Notes under the pieces: model-generated
What the model was told of the DNA's origin: nothing
The model's database searches: none
What the model saw: only the letters and a program-made list of their open reading frames with translations
DNA from: Rhodobacter capsulatus
GTDB taxonomy: Bacteria > Pseudomonadota > Alphaproteobacteria > Rhodobacterales > Rhodobacteraceae
DNA length: 64,000 nucleotides
Assembly (NCBI RefSeq): GCF_005144475.1
Contig: NZ_SWJZ01000014.1
Span: 1-64,000 of the forward strand
Direction of reading: 5' to 3'
Position numbers and translations under genes: made by a program
Shown here: piece by piece, positions 33,677-43,687 of the stretch
How positions within the stretch are numbered: the first letter of the stretch is position 1
Layout: every line of letters begins with the position of its first letter

Positions 33677-35623
33677 TCAGCGCAGATCGGGCGGTGTCGC
33701 CTCGGCCTTCAGCGCAGCGACGATCGCATCCAGCGCCACCGTCTCGGTGCGGGTATCGCCCAGACGGCGGACCGAAACGGTGCGCGTCTCGACCTCTTTC
33801 GCGCCGATGGCGAAGATATAGGGCACCTTGCCCAGGCTGTGCTCGCGGACCTTGTAGTTGATCTTTTCGTTGCGGGTGTCGCATTCGGCGCGAATCCCCG
33901 CCGCGATCAGCGTCGCCGCGACCTCTTCGACGTAATCATCGGCCTCCGAGGTGATCGAGGCGACGACGACCTGCCGCGGCGCCAGCCACAGCGGCAGCTT
34001 GCCCGCATGCGATTCGATCAGAATCCCGATGAAGCGCTCGAAGCTGCCCAGACAGGCGCGGTGCAGCATGATCGGGCGGTGTTTCGCGCCGTCGGGGCCG
34101 ATGTAATTCGCATCGAGCCGCTCGGGCAGGTTCGGGTCCACCTGCAGCGTGCCGCATTGCCAGTCGCGCCCGATCGCATCGGTCAGCACGAATTCGAGCT
34201 TCGGCCCGTAAAACGCCCCCTCGCCCTCGAAAATCTCGTATTCATGCCCGGCCGCGGTGACGGCATTGGCCAGCGCGGCTTCGGCATGATCCCAGCTTTC
34301 CTCGGTCCCGATCCGCTTTTCCGGCCGGGTCGACAGCTTGATGCGCCATGTGTCGAAGCCCAGATCGGCATAGACGGCGGACAGGAATTCGATGAATTTC
34401 TTCGTTTCCGCCTCGATCTGATCGGGCATGCAGAAGATATGCGCGTCGTCTTGCGTGAAGCCGCGCACCCGCATGATGCCATGCAACGCCCCCGAGGGTT
34501 CATACCGCGCGCAGGAGCCGAATTCCGCCATCCGCAAGGGCAGATCGCGGTAGGATTTCAGCCCGACGTTGAAGATCTGCACATGGCAGGGGCAGTTCAT
34601 CGGCTTGAGCGCGTTGATCACCTTTTCCCGCGCGCCCTCTTCATCGACTTCGACGATGAACATGTTCTCGCGGTAGTTTTCCCAGTGCCCCGAGGCCTCC
34701 CAGAGCTTGCGGTTCACCACCTGCGGCGTGTTCACCTCGACATAGCCGTCGGCGCGCTGGCGGCGACGCATGTAATCTTGCAGCGTGGTGTAGATGGTCC
34801 AGCCGTTCGGATGCCAGAACACCTGGCCCGGCGCTTCCTCCTGCATGTGGTAAAGGTCCATCTCGCGGCCCAGCTTGCGGTGGTCGCGTTTGGCGGCCTC
34901 CTCGAGCATGGTCAGATGGGCTTTCAGGTCATCGCGCGAGCGGAAGGCGATGCCGTAGATGCGCTGCAGCATCGGCCGCGTGCTGTCGCCCAGCCAATAG
35001 GCGCCCGCGACATGGGTCAGCTTGAAGGCGTCGGCGGGCACCTGGCCCGTGTGTTGCAGATGCGGGCCGCGGCACAGATCCTGCCAGCTCCCGTGCCAAT
35101 ACATCCGCAGGTCTTCCCCCTCGGGGATGCGGTTCACCAGCTCGACCTTGTAGGGCTCGCCCGATTTTTCGTAATGCGCGATGGCATCGGCGCGCGACCA
35201 GACTTCGGTCTTCACCGGCTCGCGGGCGTTGATGATCTGCTTCATCCGCGCTTCGATCTGGCCAAGGTCTTCGGGGGTGAAGGGCTCGGCGCGGTCGAAA
35301 TCGTAAAACCAGCCCGCATCGCGGACCGGGCCGATCGTCACCTTCACATCGGGCCAGATCTCCTGCACCGCGCGGGCCATGATATGGGCCAGATCGTGCC
35401 GGATCAGCTCCAGCGCCGGAACCGGGTCCTTCATCGTGTTGATCGAAATCCGGGCGTCGCGCGTGATCGGCCATTGCAGATCCCAATGCGCGCCATCGAG
35501 GTTCGCCGAGATCGCCGCCTTCGCCAGCGAGGGCGAGATCGAGGCCGCCACTTCGGCCGCCGTCACCCCTGCGGGGTAATCGCGCTTCGCGCCATCGGGA
35601 AAGGAAAGGGAGATTTGGGACAT
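33677..35623 (-). CDS. thrS: Threonyl-tRNA synthetase
   Basis: 648 residues, full length. Domains in order: TGS (about 1-60, [14 protein letters not shown]), the N2 editing/SAD domain (about 70-225, [17 protein letters not shown]), the class II catalytic core (about 245-540; motif 2 with [20 protein letters not shown], motif 3 near [17 protein letters not shown]) and an anticodon-binding C-terminus. Zinc ligand Cys is in [10 protein letters not shown]. Start: ATG preceded by GAGGAGG. Confidence 0.96.
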   Translation of the reverse strand: MSQISLSFPDGAKRDYPAGVTAAEVAASISPSLAKAAISANLDGAHWDLQWPITRDARISINTMKDPVPALELIRHDLAHIMARAVQEIWPDVKVTIGPVRDAGWFYDFDRAEPFTPEDLGQIEARMKQIINAREPVKTEVWSRADAIAHYEKSGEPYKVELVNRIPEGEDLRMYWHGSWQDLCRGPHLQHTGQVPADAFKLTHVAGAYWLGDSTRPMLQRIYGIAFRSRDDLKAHLTMLEEAAKRDHRKLGREMDLYHMQEEAPGQVFWHPNGWTIYTTLQDYMRRRQRADGYVEVNTPQVVNRKLWEASGHWENYRENMFIVEVDEEGAREKVINALKPMNCPCHVQIFNVGLKSYRDLPLRMAEFGSCARYEPSGALHGIMRVRGFTQDDAHIFCMPDQIEAETKKFIEFLSAVYADLGFDTWRIKLSTRPEKRIGTEESWDHAEAALANAVTAAGHEYEIFEGEGAFYGPKLEFVLTDAIGRDWQCGTLQVDPNLPERLDANYIGPDGAKHRPIMLHRACLGSFERFIGILIESHAGKLPLWLAPRQVVVASITSEADDYVEEVAATLIAAGIRAECDTRNEKINYKVREHSLGKVPYIFAIGAKEVETRTVSVRRLGDTRTETVALDAIVAALKAEATPPDLR

Positions 35624-35735
35624 GCGTCCTCCTCGTCGGTTTGGCGGCTACAAAGCGCCCGGTTGCGGGTTATGATGAACGGTCTATGCGACGCGGCGGC
35701 AGGCGTGTCAACCGTGGCGCTTTTGCGCAGGCAAA

Positions 35736-35880
35736 AGGGGGGCGCTGCCCCCCTCTTGGCCTTCGGCCAATTCACCCCCCGGGATATTTGCACCAAGGTG
35801 AAAGGGCGTTGTTTCACCTTGGTGCAAACATCCCGGGGGGAGTCCTGAAAGGACGGGGGGCAGAGCCCCCCTCCCCGGTG
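35736..35880. repeat. Composite intergenic repeat, two copies head to head
   Basis: A 29-base left arm (35775-35803, core GGGATATTTGCACCAAGG) and its inverse (35812-35840) match at 28 of 29 positions around an 8-base loop. Each is flanked on the outside by G6/C6 hairpins (35736-35753 and about 35855-35873). The same modules recur at 44335-44396 and 60755-60814. On RNA it would form a very stable stem and may end transcription of the outer-membrane protein gene. Confidence 0.8.
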
Positions 35881-35898
35881 TGTCGCAAGCGCTCCGGC

Positions 35899-36528
35899 TC
35901 AGAACCGGAAGCCCGCGCGCACCTGCACGGTGTTGAAATTGGTGTCGATGCTGCGCGCAGACCCGTTGAAATCGGTGCTGAGCTCGCGGCGCATCAGTTC
36001 CGCACCGACCGACCATTTGTCGTTCACCGCGTAATCGACGCCCAGACCGTAGTTCATGCCGTCGGCCGCGCCGTTCGTCTGGCCATCGCCGTTCTTCCAG
36101 TCGCCGCGCGAATAGCCGACGAAGGCATAGGGCAGCGCCTTGCCATAGGCCATCCCGGCGCGGGCCTTCAGGTCGATCATGTTGTCGAACTTGCCCGGCG
36201 CCCCATCGAGGTTGAAGTCGGTGGCCTGAGCCGCGATCTCGCCACCGTAGACGAGCGCGCCCGATTGCAGATTGTAGCCGCCCATCACGCCGTAGCTGCC
36301 GCGGCCCATGCCAAAGGCGGTGCCGTCGGGCGTGTAGCTCGCGCCGCCGCCGGTGACAGAGCCGCCGGTGATACCGGCATAGAACCCGTCCCAGGCTTGC
36401 ACGGGCGCGGGCGCCGGGGTCGCCGCCACCGTCGGTTCGCTTTCGACCACGGGCGCGGAGAGGCCACCGGCAAAGGCGGGGGCGGCGAGGCTGGCCATCG
36501 CGGCGATCGCAACACTGAGCTTTTTCAT
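35899..36528 (-). CDS. Outer-membrane beta-barrel protein (Omp25/OmpA-barrel type)
   Basis: 209 residues. Signal peptide (KKLSVAIAAMASLAAPAFA), a short Pro/Ala linker, then an eight-stranded-barrel pattern beginning WDGFYAGITGG and ending with the C-terminal aromatic NTVQVRAGFRF recognised by the Bam machinery. Resembles the surface-exposed opacity/Omp25 porin-like family common in alphaproteobacteria. No specific cargo can be inferred. It has its own promoter region (36530-36650, including AT-rich TTCAATATTTTGACC). Confidence 0.82.
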   Translation of the reverse strand: MKKLSVAIAAMASLAAPAFAGGLSAPVVESEPTVAATPAPAPVQAWDGFYAGITGGSVTGGGASYTPDGTAFGMGRGSYGVMGGYNLQSGALVYGGEIAAQATDFNLDGAPGKFDNMIDLKARAGMAYGKALPYAFVGYSRGDWKNGDGQTNGAADGMNYGLGVDYAVNDKWSVGAELMRRELSTDFNGSARSIDTNFNTVQVRAGFRF

Positions 36529-36652
36529 CTTACTCTTCCTTCAGCAAAGATGCGTCATGCCCGCAAGATTTGCATTTTTCCGAACAAGTTCAATATTTTG
36601 ACCGGGAACATCGAAACACGTTCGCTCAAGAGCCCGTGCCCGGGACGTGAGG

Positions 36653-36687
36653 AAAAAGCCCGCGGCCTTGCGGCGCGGGCTTTGTTT
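36653..36687. terminator. Bidirectional terminator between RTX gene and OMP gene
   Basis: A perfect 9-bp AAGCCCGCG / CGCGGGCTT stem (36656-36664 / 36674-36682) has a T-run on both sides (TTTTTCC on the minus strand, TTTGTTTT on the plus strand). It ends the minus-strand RTX transcript. Confidence 0.8.
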
Positions 36688-36806
36688 TCAATCGGTTCGG
36701 GGCCGGGACGGGCTCACGATCCGGTGTGGATCCGCAGATCGCGGGCAGGCCCGGTGATGAGGCGGCAAAGCCCCGCCCGGGACATCCCCGGGCGAGACGG
36801 AGCGCG

Positions 36807-39800
36807 TCAGATGAAGATGACGTCGCTGCCCGAGAGGCTGAAATCGGCCGCGGTGAAGGTGCCCGTCAGCCGGATCGTCAGATCCGCCCCGGCGGTGCCG
36901 TCCAGGCCGATCGCCAGCGTCGTCACCCCGCCCGCGGCGGAGACGGCGATCTGCCCGGCGCCAAGCGTCGTGCCCGCGCCGTTGCTGATGCCGGTCAGCG
37001 TCAGCCCGCTCAGCCGCAGCCGGTCGCCGATGGCGCCATCGGCGATCGTGTCGATGCCGCAGCCGTAAAGGTTGGTGAACTGGAACACATCCGCCCCCGC
37101 GCCGCCGAGCAGCGTGTCGTTGCCGTCGCCGCCGTTCAGGATGTCATTGCCGGCGCCGGTGCTGATCCGGTCGTTGCCGCCAAAGGCGTAAAGCCGGTCG
37201 TTGCGGGCCGAACCGACGATGTTGTAGGTCTCGAAGTTGTTGAAGGTCGCATCATAGCTGCCGTCGGCGGCATAGATGTGATAGGCGCCGTTCGAGACGT
37301 AATCCATCCGCAGCCCCGCCGTCGCCAGCGAGGCGTTCAGCGTCAGGCTGTCGCTGCCCGCGCCGCCATCCGCCCATTCCGACCGGCCGCGGCCCAGATT
37401 GACGGTGTCGTTGCCCTCGTTCGTCGCCACCGCGTCATTGCCGGTCCCCGCCGAGAGGTTGACGATGTCGGCATTCTGCCCGGTGGTCAGCGAGACCGCC
37501 TCGATCCCGGTCAGGACCGTGCCCGCCCCGCTCACCGTGGCCGCGCCCGTCGCGCTCAGCGTCAGCCCGATCACCACCGTCGCGCCCGCATAGCTGGCCT
37601 GCCAAGTGTCGACGCCCGCGCCGCCGTTGATCGCGTCGGCCCCGGCCCCGCCATTGAGCCAGTCATTGCCCGCGCCGCCGGTCAGCGTGTCGGCCGCCCC
37701 GGCGCCGATCAGCGTGTCGGCCCCGGCGCCGCCGGTCACGTTGAAGCGCTCGACGTTGATGTAGTCGAGGAAATGCGCGTCGCCCTGTTCGCCGTAGCGG
37801 TTCCAGCCGTTCGAGGTGTAGCGGCTCTGGATCGCCTCGGTGCTGGCGGAATAGTCGAGGATCAGCAGATCGACCCCGGCGCCGCCGTCGAACCCGTCCT
37901 GACCCAGCCCGAGCGAGACGGTGTCATTGCCCGCATTGCCCGCGAACCAGTCGTTGCCGCTTTGGCCGGTGGTGTCGATCAGATCGGCCCCGGCGCCGCC
38001 GGTCAGGCTGACCTGTTCGATGTTGCGCACGTCGCAGCCCGAGCCGGTCGCCTGCGCCGCGGTCTGGCTGGCCGTCGCGCTGAAGCGCAGCCCCGCCGAG
38101 ATCGCCGACAGATCCGCCCGCCACAGGTCGGTGCCCGCGCCGCCGTCGATCACCGCCCGCCCGGCGCCGCTGTCCAGCGTGTCATTGCCCGCGCCGCCGC
38201 GCAAAGTGTCGGTCATCGCGCCGCCGACCAGGCTGTCATGGCCCGCGCCGCCGGTCATGTCGTAATGCTCGATGTTGATGAAATCGACCCGATCACCGCT
38301 GGTCGAGCTGAAGCGATACCAGCCGTTCGAGACATAGCTGTAGGTGATGCCCTGCGTCGCCCCGGCGATGCCCGACCAGTCGAGGATCAGCGTGTCCTCG
38401 CCCTCGGCGCCATTGACCGCATCGACGCCGCGCCAGACCGCGGCGCTGTCATTGCCCGCGCCCAGATAGAGGGTGTCGTCATAAGCGCCGCTGCGGGTGG
38501 TGATGAGATCGCGCATCGCGGTGCCGGTGTAATTCAGCCGTTCCAGCCCGCTGATCACCGCACCGTAATTCGTGGTCTGGGTCTGGAAGTTGATGGTGAC
38601 GTTGGTCTCGTGTTCCGAGAGGTTCGCCTCCCACAGGTCCACGCCGTCGCCGCCGGTGATCACGTCGACCCCGCCGCCGCCCGAGAGCGTGTCATCGCCG
38701 CCATTGCCGACCAGCCGGTCGTTCAGCGCCGCGCCAAGCAGATAGTCGCTGCCCGCCCCGCCGGTCAGGAAGAAGCGTTCGAAGTTGATGTAATCCAGAC
38801 GGTCGCCGCTGGCCGCGCTGAAGCTATACCAGCCGTTCGAGACATAGTTGCGGCTGATCCCCTGGGTGGCATCGGTGATGGCCGACCAGTTCATCACCAG
38901 CAGGTCTTCGCCCGCCTCGCCATTGGCGCCGTCGACGCCGCGGCCGGTGGTGACGGAATCGTCGCCCGCGCCCATGCTGAAGCTGTCGTTGTAGCGCCCG
39001 GATTGCGCCAGGACGGTGTCGTCGAAGGCCGAGCCGGTATAGGTCAGCCGTTCGATGCCGCTGAGCACCGCGCCGGTGTTGCTGGTCTGGCTGATCAGGC
39101 TGACCGTGGTGTTCGCCTCGATGTCGGACAGGTCGACCTGCCACAGGTCGATCCCGGCGCCGCCCGCGACGGTGTCGGCCCCGGTGCCGCCGATCAGCGT
39201 ATCATTGCCGCCATTGCCGGTCAGCCGGTCGGCCAGCCCCGCGCCCGAGAGCCAGTCGTTGCCCGCGCCGCCGGTCAGGAAATAGCGCTCGAAGTTGATG
39301 TAGTTCACCTGATCGCCGCTGAGCGCCGCATAGCGATACCAGCCGTTCGAGACATAGGAATTGCGGATCGCGAAGCTCGGATCGGTGATCGCGGACCAGT
39401 CGAAGATCAGGATGTCGGTGCCGTCGCCGCCATTGACCCAGTCGATGCCGCGCCCGCCGTTGACCTGATCGCTGCCGTTGCCGGTCGAGATGTCATCATT
39501 GCCGACAAAGGCCGAGGTGTTGATCGCGTCATCGCCGATGCCGGTGGTGATCGAGAGCGTCTCGATCTGGCTGAAGCGGGCGCCGGTGGCCGCGACCAGC
39601 TGGGTGATCGCGGGATCGGCAGAGAGCGTGATCAGCACATTGCCGGTGACGGCGCCGTAACCGGCGGTCCAGCGGTCGACCCCCGCGCCGCCGTCGATCG
39701 TGTCGGCACCGAGCCCGCTGGTCAGGCTGTCGGCCCCGGCCCCGCCGTAAAGCTGGTCGACGTCATTGGCCCCGCGCAGGTCGTCATCCCCCGATCCGCC

Positions 39801-40028
39801 GCGCAGGATGAAGCGCTCGAAGTTGTAGAAATCGATGCTGGACGCGAGATAATCGGTGAAGCGATAAAAGCCGTTGCCCGCATATTCATAGATGATGTCG
39901 CTGGTGAGCGCCGCGTAATTCACCACCAGCGTGTCGACGCCCCCCTCGGCATTGACGCTGTAGATCCCGGTTGGCGTGACGGTCACGGTATTGTTGCCAC
40001 CGGTGACGGGAAGTCCAGTAATAGCCAT
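36807..40028 (-). CDS. Large RTX repeat protein, probably secreted by type I secretion
   Basis: 1073 residues, acidic, no signal peptide. Six modules of about 171 residues each contain a YVSNGWYR-type strand, an INFERF-type segment, then GGAGNDxLxG calcium-binding nonapeptides and an aromatic xDLW segment. The modules are also visible in DNA, with anchors near 39869, 39340, 38825, 38322, 37802 and 37288. The C-terminus (FTAADFSLSGSDVIFI) has the small/hydrophobic character of type I secretion signals. No protease or lipase motif is seen, so a structural or adhesin-like surface role is likelier. No secretion genes are nearby. Start: ATG after GAGGAGGAG. Confidence 0.83.
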   Translation of the reverse strand: MAITGLPVTGGNNTVTVTPTGIYSVNAEGGVDTLVVNYAALTSDIIYEYAGNGFYRFTDYLASSIDFYNFERFILRGGSGDDDLRGANDVDQLYGGAGADSLTSGLGADTIDGGAGVDRWTAGYGAVTGNVLITLSADPAITQLVAATGARFSQIETLSITTGIGDDAINTSAFVGNDDISTGNGSDQVNGGRGIDWVNGGDGTDILIFDWSAITDPSFAIRNSYVSNGWYRYAALSGDQVNYINFERYFLTGGAGNDWLSGAGLADRLTGNGGNDTLIGGTGADTVAGGAGIDLWQVDLSDIEANTTVSLISQTSNTGAVLSGIERLTYTGSAFDDTVLAQSGRYNDSFSMGAGDDSVTTGRGVDGANGEAGEDLLVMNWSAITDATQGISRNYVSNGWYSFSAASGDRLDYINFERFFLTGGAGSDYLLGAALNDRLVGNGGDDTLSGGGGVDVITGGDGVDLWEANLSEHETNVTINFQTQTTNYGAVISGLERLNYTGTAMRDLITTRSGAYDDTLYLGAGNDSAAVWRGVDAVNGAEGEDTLILDWSGIAGATQGITYSYVSNGWYRFSSTSGDRVDFINIEHYDMTGGAGHDSLVGGAMTDTLRGGAGNDTLDSGAGRAVIDGGAGTDLWRADLSAISAGLRFSATASQTAAQATGSGCDVRNIEQVSLTGGAGADLIDTTGQSGNDWFAGNAGNDTVSLGLGQDGFDGGAGVDLLILDYSASTEAIQSRYTSNGWNRYGEQGDAHFLDYINVERFNVTGGAGADTLIGAGAADTLTGGAGNDWLNGGAGADAINGGAGVDTWQASYAGATVVIGLTLSATGAATVSGAGTVLTGIEAVSLTTGQNADIVNLSAGTGNDAVATNEGNDTVNLGRGRSEWADGGAGSDSLTLNASLATAGLRMDYVSNGAYHIYAADGSYDATFNNFETYNIVGSARNDRLYAFGGNDRISTGAGNDILNGGDGNDTLLGGAGADVFQFTNLYGCGIDTIADGAIGDRLRLSGLTLTGISNGAGTTLGAGQIAVSAAGGVTTLAIGLDGTAGADLTIRLTGTFTAADFSLSGSDVIFI

Positions 40029-40299
40029 GGTCTCCTCCTCTTTCGTCCGCTGTGCAGCATGACGTCAGCCGGAATTGGCCTTGTCCATTGGGTTACGGAC
40101 GACGGTCACAGGATACACCCGATCCGCCATGGCCCGACTGCGACAAGATCGCGTTTCCGGCGTGTGACGGCTGTCTTTTTGGACAGGTCCGGCACCGCGG
40201 CGGCGCGCGCCCGGCCCGCGGTGGCCCCGGCCCATCTTGCCCCGCGACGCCGTTTCCACTACCCACTTGCGCAACGAAACCCTGTGCCGAGGCTTGTCC

Positions 40300-41640
40300 A
40301 TGCGCCTTTCCCGCTACTTCCTCCCCGTTCTCAAGGAAAACCCCGCCGAGGCGCAGATCGTCAGCCACCGGCTGATGCTGCGCGCAGGCATGATCAAGCA
40401 GCAGGCGGCGGGGATCTATTCCTGGCTGCCGCTCGGCTTCAAGGTGCTCAAGCGCATCGAGCAGATCGTGCACGAGGAACAGATCCGCGCCGGTCACATT
40501 CCGCTTCTGATGCCGACGCTGCAACCGGCCGATCTGTGGCGGGAATCCGGCCGCTACGACGATTACGGTCAGGAAATGCTGCGCATCAAGGACCGGCACG
40601 AACGCGAGATGCTGTACGGCCCGACGAACGAGGAGATGATCACCGACATCTTCCGCGCCCATGTCTCGTCCTACAAGGATCTGCCGCTGACGCTTTACCA
40701 CATCCAATGGAAGTTCCGCGACGAGGTCCGCCCGCGCTTCGGCGTCATGCGCGGCCGCGAATTCTACATGAAAGACGGCTACAACTTCGACCTGACCCGC
40801 GAAGACGCGCTGCATGCCTACAACCGCCACATGGTCAGCTATCTGCGCACCTATGAGCGCATGGGGCTGACCGCGATTCCGATGCGCGCCGCCTCGGGCC
40901 CGATCGGCGGCGACAACACGCATGAATTCCTCGTCCTTGCCCAGACCGGCGAATCCGAGGTCTTCTATGACGCGCAGGTGCCCGATCTGAAACTGGGCAA
41001 TCGGGCGGTGGATTACGACGACCGCGATCAGGTGGCGGCGATCTGTCAGGAATTCACCACGCTTTACGCCCGCACCGACGAAACCCACGACGCGGCGGTG
41101 TTCAACGAAATCCCGGAAGAGCGCCGCTGCGTCGGCCGCGGCATCGAAGTCGGGCAGATCTTCTACTTCGGCACGAAATATTCCGAAGCGATGGGCGCCA
41201 CCGTCGTCACCCCCGATGGCTCGCGCGTGCCGGTCGAGATGGGTTCGCACGGCATCGGCGTCTCGCGGCTGCTGGGCGCGCTGATCGAGGCGAACCATGA
41301 CGAGCGCGGCATCATCTGGCCCGAGGGTGTGACGCCCTTCCATGTCGGCATCGTCAACCTGAAACAGGGCGACGCGGCGACCGACGCGGCCTGCGCCGGG
41401 ATCTACAAGGCGCTGGTGGCGCAGGGCCTCGATCCGCTTTACGACGACCGCGACGAACGCGCGGGGGCGAAATTCGCCACGATGGATCTGATCGGCCTGC
41501 CGTGGCGGATCACCGTCGGCCCGCGTGGTCTGGGCAATGGCGTCGTCGAGGTGACCTCGCGCCGCACCGGCGAAAGCGAGGAAATGTCGGCCGAAGCGGC
41601 GGTGGACCGCATCGCGCAGATCTACGCCGCGCATCGCTGA
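40300..41640 (+). CDS. proS: Prolyl-tRNA synthetase (short alphaproteobacterial type)
   Basis: 446 residues. Class II core: [20 protein letters not shown], motif 1 with [15 protein letters not shown], motif 2 [20 protein letters not shown], motif 3 [14 protein letters not shown]. It lacks the ~180-residue cis-editing insertion found between motifs 2 and 3 in E. coli ProRS, as in other alphaproteobacteria. An anticodon-binding domain forms the C-terminus. Start: ATG at 40300 (MRLSRYFLP, the family N-terminus). Confidence 0.96.
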   Translation: MRLSRYFLPVLKENPAEAQIVSHRLMLRAGMIKQQAAGIYSWLPLGFKVLKRIEQIVHEEQIRAGHIPLLMPTLQPADLWRESGRYDDYGQEMLRIKDRHEREMLYGPTNEEMITDIFRAHVSSYKDLPLTLYHIQWKFRDEVRPRFGVMRGREFYMKDGYNFDLTREDALHAYNRHMVSYLRTYERMGLTAIPMRAASGPIGGDNTHEFLVLAQTGESEVFYDAQVPDLKLGNRAVDYDDRDQVAAICQEFTTLYARTDETHDAAVFNEIPEERRCVGRGIEVGQIFYFGTKYSEAMGATVVTPDGSRVPVEMGSHGIGVSRLLGALIEANHDERGIIWPEGVTPFHVGIVNLKQGDAATDAACAGIYKALVAQGLDPLYDDRDERAGAKFATMDLIGLPWRITVGPRGLGNGVVEVTSRRTGESEEMSAEAAVDRIAQIYAAHR

Positions 41641-42240
41641 GGACGCGGCCGTTCTGAAAACCGGATCGCGGCGCAAGCGGCGATCCGACCGGGCCGATTT
41701 CCGCACAGGCAGAGATCGGCCCCGCGCGCCACGCAGCGCGGATTTCGCGGTGATCCAGGCGCCTTGCCGCAAGCCGCGGACCATCTTCTGACAGAACCGC
41801 CCCAGACGGCACCCGAGCCACGTCGCCATCATCGACGGCGGCCCCTCTGCGGCCCTTCTGCGGCCCTTCTGCGGCCGCCAAGCCGAAAAGCCACGATGCG
41901 CCGCGCCCTGCCGCGGCAACGATCAAGCGCGCTCGCAGGGCCCGAGACGGCCCGCCGGGGGCTTCCGCCGCGGCCAGACCGGCGCGCCTTGGCCGACGCG
42001 ACATGTTCCCTTCGAGGTCGGATCGCCCGCCCCAGCCCACCCGCGGCGGGGCGTCGATCCGGCATCGGCGGCGGGGAGACAGGCACCGGAAACGCCCCCG
42101 GGTAACGACGCAGCGGCACCAGCGCAGGGGCCACGGCAACGAGCTGACAGAAGCTCTCGCCAGCTGCCCCATTCGCCCCCCCGAAAACGACGACGCCCCG
42201 CACGAGGCGGGGCGACTGTCGTTCAAGTCTTTGTTTTATT
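41641..42240. other. 600-bp gene-free GC-rich spacer between proS and tRNA-Ala
   Basis: No frame here has a ribosome-binding site together with a recognisable fold. It contains an 11-bp unit repeated three times (41840-41872) and ends with the tRNA terminator. Frames through this region are low-complexity Arg/Ala/Pro/Gly translations. Confidence 0.5.
42181..42227 (-). terminator. Terminator of tRNA-Ala
   Basis: A GCCCCGC/GCGGGGC stem (42195-42201 / 42207-42213, loop ACGAG), extended by AACGAC/GTCGTT pairing, is followed on the minus strand by a short TTTT. It lies about 15 bp past the tRNA 3' end. Confidence 0.7.
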
Positions 42241-42316
<76 letters not shown>

Positions 42317-42512
42317 ACCGGGTCCGCTTGACGTTTCCGTCTTGCGTGAAGCGGTGTATATGGACCTCAAGCGACGGGCGCAAGAGGAAAAAACACGCCT
42401 CGTCGCAAAATTTTTCAGCCCCCTGAAAACCCCCTTGCGGCAAAGGAAAAGGCGCGAAGTTGCCCTCGCGCCCGGTCCCGTCTTTTCCGTGATCCGCCCC
42501 TTTCGGGCCGAC

Positions 42513-42842
42513 TCAAGCTTCGTCTTCGCCGCCCGCCACATCGGCGATGTCATCCAGCGAGACGTTGTCGTCCTCGTCATCCTCGAGCAGATCGTCGTCC
42601 AGATCGACGTCGCCGCCGTCTTCGTCCAGATCGTCATCGGTCAGATCATCGACATCAAGATCCGCCGCGCGCGGGGCAACCTTGTCGGACACCATCACAC
42701 GGCTGCGGCCCGCGGCCGTCAGGCTTTCAAGGCTGAAGCTGTTCGAACAGACCGGGCAGGTCATCGGGTCTTTGGCCAGATCATAGAACCGGCTCGCGCA
42801 ATGCGGGCAGAGGCGCTTGACGCCCCAATCCTCTTTCGGCAT
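42513..42842 (-). CDS. FYDLN acid-domain protein (TIGR02300 family)
   Basis: 109 residues. The N-terminal half is a zinc ribbon (CPHCASRFYDLAKDPMTCPVC, two CxxC pairs) with the FYDL motif that names the family. From residue about 58 the chain is overwhelmingly Asp/Glu, predicted disordered and strongly acidic. The family is common in alphaproteobacteria and of unknown function; a nucleic-acid-mimic or protein-binding tail is possible. Start: ATG after AGGAGACTTCC. Confidence 0.87.
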   Translation of the reverse strand: MPKEDWGVKRLCPHCASRFYDLAKDPMTCPVCSNSFSLESLTAAGRSRVMVSDKVAPRAADLDVDDLTDDDLDEDGGDVDLDDDLLEDDEDDNVSLDDIADVAGGEDEA

Positions 42843-42958
42843 GGAAGTCTCCTGGCAAGCTCTATCGCACAGAGTCGCAGCCAACTGCCACAACCGCCGC
42901 GGGGTGTCAAAGCCTTTTCGCGTGCAACCTGTCGCTTCCAGCCGGACCAGAGCCCGCG

Positions 42959-43657
42959 ATGACCGAAAGCCCCCTGATCCTGCCCGATCTGCCCGGTGTC
43001 GCCGTGCATCTGCGCCGCTCGGCCCGGGCGCGGCGGTTTTCGCTGCGCGTCAGCCGGATCGACGGCGCGGTGACGCTGACCCTGCCCGCCCGCGCCCGGC
43101 TGGCCGAGGCGGTGGCCTTTGCCGCGGCGCAGTCGGATTGGCTGCGCGGCACGCTTTCGCAGCTGCCCGCGCAAAGCCGTCCGGGCTTTGGCGACCTTCT
43201 GCCCTTCGAGGGGCAGGCGCTGCGGATCGAGGCGGCGGCCTTGCGCGCACCCAGACGCGAGGGGGACCGGCTGCTGGTCCCCGCGGGCGAAGATCGGCTC
43301 GGCGCGCGGCTGGAGACGTTTTTGCGCCACTGCGCCCGGATCCGGTTGCAGGCCGCGACCGAGACCCATGCGAAAGCCCTTGGCCGCCCGTTCAAGCGCA
43401 TCACGCTGCGCGACACCCGTTCGCGCTGGGGCTCCTGCGCGCCCGATGGGTCGCTCTCTTACAGCTGGCGGCTGATCATGGCACCGCCCGAGGTGCTCGA
43501 TTACGTCGCCGCGCATGAGGTCGCGCATCTGGCCGAGATGAACCATTCCCCGGCCTTCTGGGCGGTGGTGGCGCGGCTTTGCCCGGATTATGCCGCGCAT
43601 CGGGCCTGGCTGAAACAAAACGGCGCGGCGCTGCAGGCGATCCGTCTGACGGATTGA
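42959..43657 (+). CDS. YgjP/SprT-like zinc metallopeptidase (DUF45)
   Basis: 232 residues. HEVAHLAEMNHS (H186, E187, H190, with H196 as likely third ligand) is the zinc site of the WLM/YgjP group. TLRDTRSRWGSCAPDGSLSYS is the conserved signature preceding it. A family member acts with type I restriction or DNA-repair systems in some bacteria, but no such context exists here. It is divergent from the FYDLN gene with a 116-bp shared promoter region. Confidence 0.85.
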   Translation: MTESPLILPDLPGVAVHLRRSARARRFSLRVSRIDGAVTLTLPARARLAEAVAFAAAQSDWLRGTLSQLPAQSRPGFGDLLPFEGQALRIEAAALRAPRREGDRLLVPAGEDRLGARLETFLRHCARIRLQAATETHAKALGRPFKRITLRDTRSRWGSCAPDGSLSYSWRLIMAPPEVLDYVAAHEVAHLAEMNHSPAFWAVVARLCPDYAAHRAWLKQNGAALQAIRLTD

Positions 43658-43687
43658 CCGCGACCGGATTCGTGATCACAAAGGGGC

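Noticed and set aside
36807-40028. Regularly spaced repeats considered as a CRISPR array or tandem satellite
   Set aside because: The period is about 515 bp, the reading frame stays open throughout, and the repeats encode RTX modules.
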